64,000 nt of DNA from Flavobacterium soli DSM 19725 (GTDB taxonomy: Bacteria > Bacteroidota > Bacteroidia > Flavobacteriales > Flavobacteriaceae): the NCBI RefSeq assembly GCF_000422705.1, contig NZ_AUGO01000002.1, forward strand, positions 310,001 through 374,000, in the 5' to 3' direction. Both the position numbers and the translations under genes were made by a program. Shown here piece after piece: positions 59,922 to 64,000 of the stretch. Position 1 is the first letter of the stretch. Every line of letters begins with the position of its first letter. The notes under the pieces were generated by a model. It was given only the letters and a program-made list of their open reading frames with translations. It was not told where the DNA came from and searched no databases.

Positions 59922-60686
59922 CTAGCTGTTTTTCTTTATAATTTCCTGAGCCAAGCTCAAATAATTGGATGCTCCTTTGCTTGTTGCGTCAAAATTGATG
60001 ATGCTTTCGCCAAAACTTGGTGCTTCACTCAATTTTACATTTCGTTGGATAATTGTTTTGAAAACCATATCGTTGAAATGCTTTTGAACTTCTTCCACAA
60101 CTTGATTCGAAAGACGAAGTCTTGAATCAAACATTGTTAAGAGTAAACCTTCGATGTCTAATTCAGGATTGTGGATTTTTTGAACACTTTTTATCGTATT
60201 TAATAATTTTCCTAAACCTTCCAATGCAAAATATTCACATTGAATTGGAATAATAACGGAATCAGCTGCTGTCAAGGCATTTAAGGTCAATAATCCCAAA
60301 GATGGAGCACAATCTATAAGGATATAATCATATTTATTTTTCACGCTTTCCAATGCTTGTTTCAGCATATATTCCCTATTTTCCTTGTCAACCAATTCGA
60401 TTTCGATGGCAACAAGATCAATATGAGCTGGAATTACATCCACATTTGGAGCCGAACAAGAAATAATAGCTTCTTCCGGTTTGTGACTGTGTTCGACAAT
60501 TTGATACGTTCCTATTTCGATACTTTCGATATCAATCCCTAAGCCTGAACTTGCATTCGCTTGAGGATCAGCATCAATAAGTAATACTTTTTTTTCCAAT
60601 ACACCAAGGGATGCAGCCAGATTCACCGAAGTTGTAGTCTTTCCTACACCGCCTTTTTGATTTGCAATAGCAATAATTTTGCCCAT
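59922..60686 (-). CDS. parA: Chromosome partitioning ATPase ParA (Soj)
   Basis: A 254-residue Walker-type ATPase: the deviant Walker A QKGGVGKTTTSVNLAA (Lys 11 and Lys 17 region), VLLIDADPQANASSGLG, LIDCAPSLGLLTLNALTAAD and TMFDSRLRLSNQVVEEVQKH. It heads the parA-parB-DUF5683-dapB-lepB-wbqC cluster. The upstream 128 bases to the SDR gene contain no other gene. Presence of parAB and recF hints that the replication origin may be in the wider region, but no origin is seen. Confidence 0.96.
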   Translation of the reverse strand: MGKIIAIANQKGGVGKTTTSVNLAASLGVLEKKVLLIDADPQANASSGLGIDIESIEIGTYQIVEHSHKPEEAIISCSAPNVDVIPAHIDLVAIEIELVDKENREYMLKQALESVKNKYDYILIDCAPSLGLLTLNALTAADSVIIPIQCEYFALEGLGKLLNTIKSVQKIHNPELDIEGLLLTMFDSRLRLSNQVVEEVQKHFNDMVFKTIIQRNVKLSEAPSFGESIINFDATSKGASNYLSLAQEIIKKNS

Positions 60687-60814
60687 TTAATTTCTGAAAT
60701 TTTGAACCGTAAAAATACAATTATTTATGGGTTTTGAAAATCTATTTTGTTAACAGTTTGTTTAAGTTTTGTGAAGTGATTGATGGTTTTGTTAACACAT
60801 GGATTCTGTGTTGT

Positions 60815-61696
60815 TTACGACTGTTTTTTTGCCTTGATCATCGCTTCTAGCATGTCCCACATTTCCTCAGGAATGGCTTCCAATAAATTAAATTGTCCGG
60901 CACCTTTCAGCCACTCGCCACCATCGATTGTAATGACTTCACCATTCACATAAGCAGAGAAATCGGAAACCAAATAAGCTGCTAAATTTGCCAATTCTTG
61001 ATGATCACCAACTCTTTTTAGCGGCACCTTTTTCGCCATATCAAATTTCTCAGCTAAATCTCCAGGAAGTAATCTGTCCCAAGCTCCTTTTGTTGGGAAA
61101 GGTCCTGGTGCAATTGCATTGGAACGGATTCCATATTTTGCCCATTCAACCGCTAAGCTTCTAGTCATGGCCAAAACGCCTGCTTTTGCAGTTGCACTTG
61201 GAACCACATAGGCAGATCCTGTCCATGCATAAGTAGTAACGATATTTAGAATAGTAGAAGTTTGTTGCTTGCTGTCAATCCAGTGTTTTCCAAATGCCAA
61301 GGTGCAGTTTTTAGAACCTTTCAGGACAATATCGATTATGGTATCAAAAGCATTAGCGGATAATCTTTCGGTTGGAGAAATAAAGTTTCCGGCTGCATTA
61401 TTTAATAAGGCATCTACTTTCCCGAAGACTTTTAAGGTTTCCTGCAGCATATTTTCGACTTGATCATAATGGCGTACATCACATTGTAGCGGCAAACATT
61501 TACCTCCAGTTTCTGTTTCTAGTTCGCTTGCTGTTTTTTTGAGCTTTTCTAAATCACGTGAGGTGATGGCTACATTTGCACCAAGTTCTAAGAAATATTT
61601 GGTCATTGCTTTTCCAAGACCGCTTCCACCGCCTGTAACTACTATTGTTTTCCCCTGCAAGGCGTCATCACGAAGCATTTTTTTTGTAAAATCCAT
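60815..61696 (-). CDS. SDR family oxidoreductase, 2,4-dienoyl-CoA-reductase-like
   Basis: A 293-residue short-chain dehydrogenase/reductase. The cofactor motif is VVTGGGSGLGKAM (about residues 19-31), then LLNNAAGNFISPTERLSANA. The usual Tyr-x3-Lys is replaced: VPSATAKAGVLAMTRSLAVE keeps the Lys but has Ser in place of Tyr. This pattern fits the peroxisomal/bacterial 2,4-dienoyl-CoA reductase branch, which lacks the Tyr. The later APGPFPTKGAWDRLLPG and VNGEVITIDGGEW agree. It probably reduces 2,4-dienoyl-CoA in beta-oxidation of unsaturated fatty acids. Confidence 0.88.
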   Translation of the reverse strand: MDFTKKMLRDDALQGKTIVVTGGGSGLGKAMTKYFLELGANVAITSRDLEKLKKTASELETETGGKCLPLQCDVRHYDQVENMLQETLKVFGKVDALLNNAAGNFISPTERLSANAFDTIIDIVLKGSKNCTLAFGKHWIDSKQQTSTILNIVTTYAWTGSAYVVPSATAKAGVLAMTRSLAVEWAKYGIRSNAIAPGPFPTKGAWDRLLPGDLAEKFDMAKKVPLKRVGDHQELANLAAYLVSDFSAYVNGEVITIDGGEWLKGAGQFNLLEAIPEEMWDMLEAMIKAKKQS

Positions 61697-61900
61697 AGTT
61701 TTGCTGTTTTTTTATAAAGATAGTAAATTTGAATAAGTAGAGTGAGGTTGTGTGAATTTTATAAAAAAATATCGGCCGATGTTTCTTTATTATTTCTTAG
61801 CATGTCAAACTAATATAGATTGCAAAAGTTTAGTATCTTTAACCAGCAGAGAAGGTATCCGGTTTCGTCTGTTCCAAGTCTAATCTTAACCCCCAGTAGA

Positions 61901-64000
61901 ATGCCAACACTAATCTGGTATGAAAAACTAATTCAACGATTTAGTTTCGTTTTTGCAGTGCTATGCGGTATGACTGCAATGGCACAAACTACAAAAGTAG
62001 AAAAACTTCTAAAAGAACTCAAGCCTAATCTACATGATACGACCCGTTTAAGGATTTATCAACAGCTCACCACTGCTTATGGTTCGGTAGATCAGGACAA
62101 GAAGTACTATTATGCAGTTCAATATAAGGCTATAGCCGAAAAGCTGGAAGTAGATACTCTCGTGGTAGAAGCCTACATTGATATGGGAGGAACCTATGCT
62201 ATCAAAACCGTGATGGATACGGCACTTTTTTATTTTTCGAAAGGATATGAATCTGCCAAAACGATACGATACGAACGCGGTATGGCTCGGGCTCTGGCAA
62301 GTATGGGGTATGTTTATGAAAAGATGGATAACGATACTGAAGCAATTGATAAGTACAAGGAAGCTTTACGACTGTATAAAAAAATAGATTATCCAAAAGG
62401 TATCAACCAATGTTATATCAACATTGGAGGGATTTATCATGACCTTGGCGAGTATGAAGTTTCACAAACGTATGAACTTCTGGCGCTTGAAAGCAATAGG
62501 AAAATTGGCAATGAACCCGGAATTGCAGCTGCATTATATTCTCTTGGTGGCGGAAGTCTTGAACTTGGACGAATGGATCAAGCAAGGAAATATATGAATG
62601 AAAGTCTAGCAATCCGAAAAAGAATTGGCGATTTGAATGGTATTGCCCTTTCAACTTGGGGGCTTGCCAGAATCGATATCAAAGAAGGGCAATTTGCAAA
62701 AGCATTACCTCATCTGGAAACTGCCCTGAAGATTGACATCGAAATAAAAAATATTTTTCACGAAAGTGCCGTCCTTATTTCCTTTGCAAGAGCCTATCTC
62801 GGATTGAAGGAATATAAAAAAGCAAAGGAATATGCAAAAAGGGCCTATCAAAACAGTTTGCAAATGGAATCCCTGAGTATGCGATCTAAGGCAGTGTGGT
62901 TGTATATGCAAATTGAAGAGGCTAAAGGCAATTATAAGGAAGCGTTTGAATATCAGAAGAATTTTATTGACTTGACAGATAGTATTCAGTCGGAAGAAAA
63001 ACTCAAGCATGTTGTTTTGACGGAATTCAGTCGGGTGAGTTCGGAAAACGAGGGACTTGTAAAGGACAATAAAATCATAGCTACCAAAAATATCAGTTAT
63101 GAAAAGACCATTGTGATTACCTCAATCATTTTGATTTTTGTCATCATCCTGTTGCTTCTTTATTATAAACGGAATAGAGAAAAAAAAGCAACCAATATCT
63201 TGCTTGAAAGACAACGCGATGAGATTGCAGCCATCAACATGGAGCTTGAGATGCTCAATGAAGAACTAACGACCCAAATGGAAGTTACTGCAATTCAAAA
63301 CAATGAACTGGAGCAACTTAATAATGTCAAGAATAAATTTTTCTCTATCGTTTCGCATGATTTGAGAAGTCCGCTCGCCACGCTAAAAATGTTATTCGGG
63401 CTTTATAGAGAAGGACAACTAACAGAAGATGAGCTCAATGAATTATTAGCAAAGCTCGAAAATACTATTTACTCTACTTCGGAATTTCTTGATAACTTGT
63501 TGGAGTGGTCTAAAAGTCAGTTGGAGGGGATAGTGGTCAATCCGTCTGTCTTTGAAGTGAAAGGTTTGGTTGATGAAAATATCCACTTGATGGAAACTGC
63601 TATTCGATTAAAAGAGTTGAAAGTACAGCATTTTGTAGCGAAAAATGTTATGGCTTATGCCGATGTTAACATGATTAATGTGGTGATTCGGAACTTGATT
63701 TCCAATGCTGTAAAATTTTGTAGTCCAGGTGATCACATCACAGTTGAAGCTCAAAATACCGGCGATAAAATGATCCTCAAGATAAAAGATACAGGACCCG
63801 GAATTAGCGAAAATGACTTGCAAAAACTCTTCCATTTAGAACATACGATCACCACAAGTGCTGGTGGCGACAAGGGACATCAAATTGGGCTTGTCCTCTG
63901 CAAGGATATGATCGAGCTAAATAAAGGAACAATAGTAGTAGAAAGCGAGTTAGGAAAAGGTACTTTATTTATAGTAGAATTGCCATTTAGGGAAGCTTAA
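61901..64000 (+). CDS. TPR-containing sensor histidine kinase
   Basis: A 699-residue sensor kinase; its stop codon is the last three bases of the window. I start it at ATG 61901, which gives a signal peptide (MPTLIWYEKLIQRF ... GMTAMAQ); a TTG at 61820 would add 27 residues of no signal character. Residues about 30-390 are tandem TPR units (for example RGMARALASMGYVYEKMDND, YPKGINQCYINIGGIYHDLG) lying outside the inner membrane. A transmembrane helix (about 404-424) leads to a coiled coil, a HisKA domain with FSIVSHDLRSPLATL (His about 486) and a HATPase domain with NLISNAVKF, DTGPGISEND and GHQIGLVLCKDM. The cognate regulator is not in the window. Confidence 0.93.
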   Translation: MPTLIWYEKLIQRFSFVFAVLCGMTAMAQTTKVEKLLKELKPNLHDTTRLRIYQQLTTAYGSVDQDKKYYYAVQYKAIAEKLEVDTLVVEAYIDMGGTYAIKTVMDTALFYFSKGYESAKTIRYERGMARALASMGYVYEKMDNDTEAIDKYKEALRLYKKIDYPKGINQCYINIGGIYHDLGEYEVSQTYELLALESNRKIGNEPGIAAALYSLGGGSLELGRMDQARKYMNESLAIRKRIGDLNGIALSTWGLARIDIKEGQFAKALPHLETALKIDIEIKNIFHESAVLISFARAYLGLKEYKKAKEYAKRAYQNSLQMESLSMRSKAVWLYMQIEEAKGNYKEAFEYQKNFIDLTDSIQSEEKLKHVVLTEFSRVSSENEGLVKDNKIIATKNISYEKTIVITSIILIFVIILLLLYYKRNREKKATNILLERQRDEIAAINMELEMLNEELTTQMEVTAIQNNELEQLNNVKNKFFSIVSHDLRSPLATLKMLFGLYREGQLTEDELNELLAKLENTIYSTSEFLDNLLEWSKSQLEGIVVNPSVFEVKGLVDENIHLMETAIRLKELKVQHFVAKNVMAYADVNMINVVIRNLISNAVKFCSPGDHITVEAQNTGDKMILKIKDTGPGISENDLQKLFHLEHTITTSAGGDKGHQIGLVLCKDMIELNKGTIVVESELGKGTLFIVELPFREA

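Noticed and set aside
59922..61900. Replication origin or parS near parAB
   Set aside because: I found no clear parS palindrome, DnaA-box cluster or dnaA gene in the window, so no origin is claimed.

Overview
The window is chromosomal DNA from a member of the Flavobacteriaceae, most like Flavobacterium. Supporting signs are low GC, promoters of the Bacteroidetes type (TTG-N19-TAnnTTTG, seen intact before ffh), type IX secretion C-terminal sorting domains, CarboxypepD_reg/plug TonB-dependent receptors, FecI/FecR/TonB-receptor signalling, and Bacteroidetes-typical gene blocks (parA-parB-DUF5683-dapB-lepB-wbqC; mutL-rhomboid-rhomboid-EEP). Nearly every gene is close to a recognised family. The novelty lies in insertions, repeats and one surface-signalling locus.

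Layout. 1-3 kb: the 5' part of an outer-membrane receptor that runs off the left edge, then two orphan envelope proteins. 3-9.7 kb: argS with an unusual AT-rich in-frame insertion, followed by an overlapping trio of two SGNH hydrolases (one with LysM) and an MBOAT acyltransferase. 9.7-13 kb: variable region with a lipoprotein, a small exported protein that has lost its lipobox cysteine, and an AT-rich HEPN-domain gene with a frameshifted tail. 13-20 kb: ECF sigma / FecR / STN-type TonB receptor, a divergent lipoprotein with four internal repeats, a secreted C-type-lectin-like protein and an ankyrin protein. Copies of a GTAGGGTTTTT motif stand before several of these genes. 20-27 kb: housekeeping (ffh, folD, rluF, hydrolase, degenerate zinc-ribbon protein, Nif3). 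26.8-27.7 kb: a RAYT/Y1 transposase flanked by a 52-bp repeat array. 27.7-38 kb: lpxK, a 1593-residue secreted GH81 beta-1,3-glucanase, a symporter / M20 amidohydrolase / alanine racemase operon, then a purine nucleoside phosphorylase. 39-49 kb: gap, lipA, tonB, a glycosyltransferase/sigma pair, paiB-like, PhyH-like, murB, DUF2461, a rhodanese-thioredoxin lipoprotein and recF. 49-61.7 kb: TPR protein, ribH, mutL, two rhomboids, an EEP-family protein, then wbqC-lepB-dapB-DUF5683-parB-parA on the minus strand and an SDR. 61.9-64 kb: a TPR sensor histidine kinase ending exactly at the window edge.

How genes work together. The 13-20 kb locus reads as a cell-surface signalling circuit: receptor senses, FecR relays, and the ECF sigma activates itself, fecR and probably the divergent lipoprotein through a shared upstream motif. 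The GH81 enzyme, with CBM6 and two CBM56-like modules and a T9SS tail, points to use of laminarin or fungal/algal beta-glucan. The acyltransferase trio probably O-acetylates peptidoglycan or an exported polysaccharide. All calls are from reading the sequence; no database search was run.
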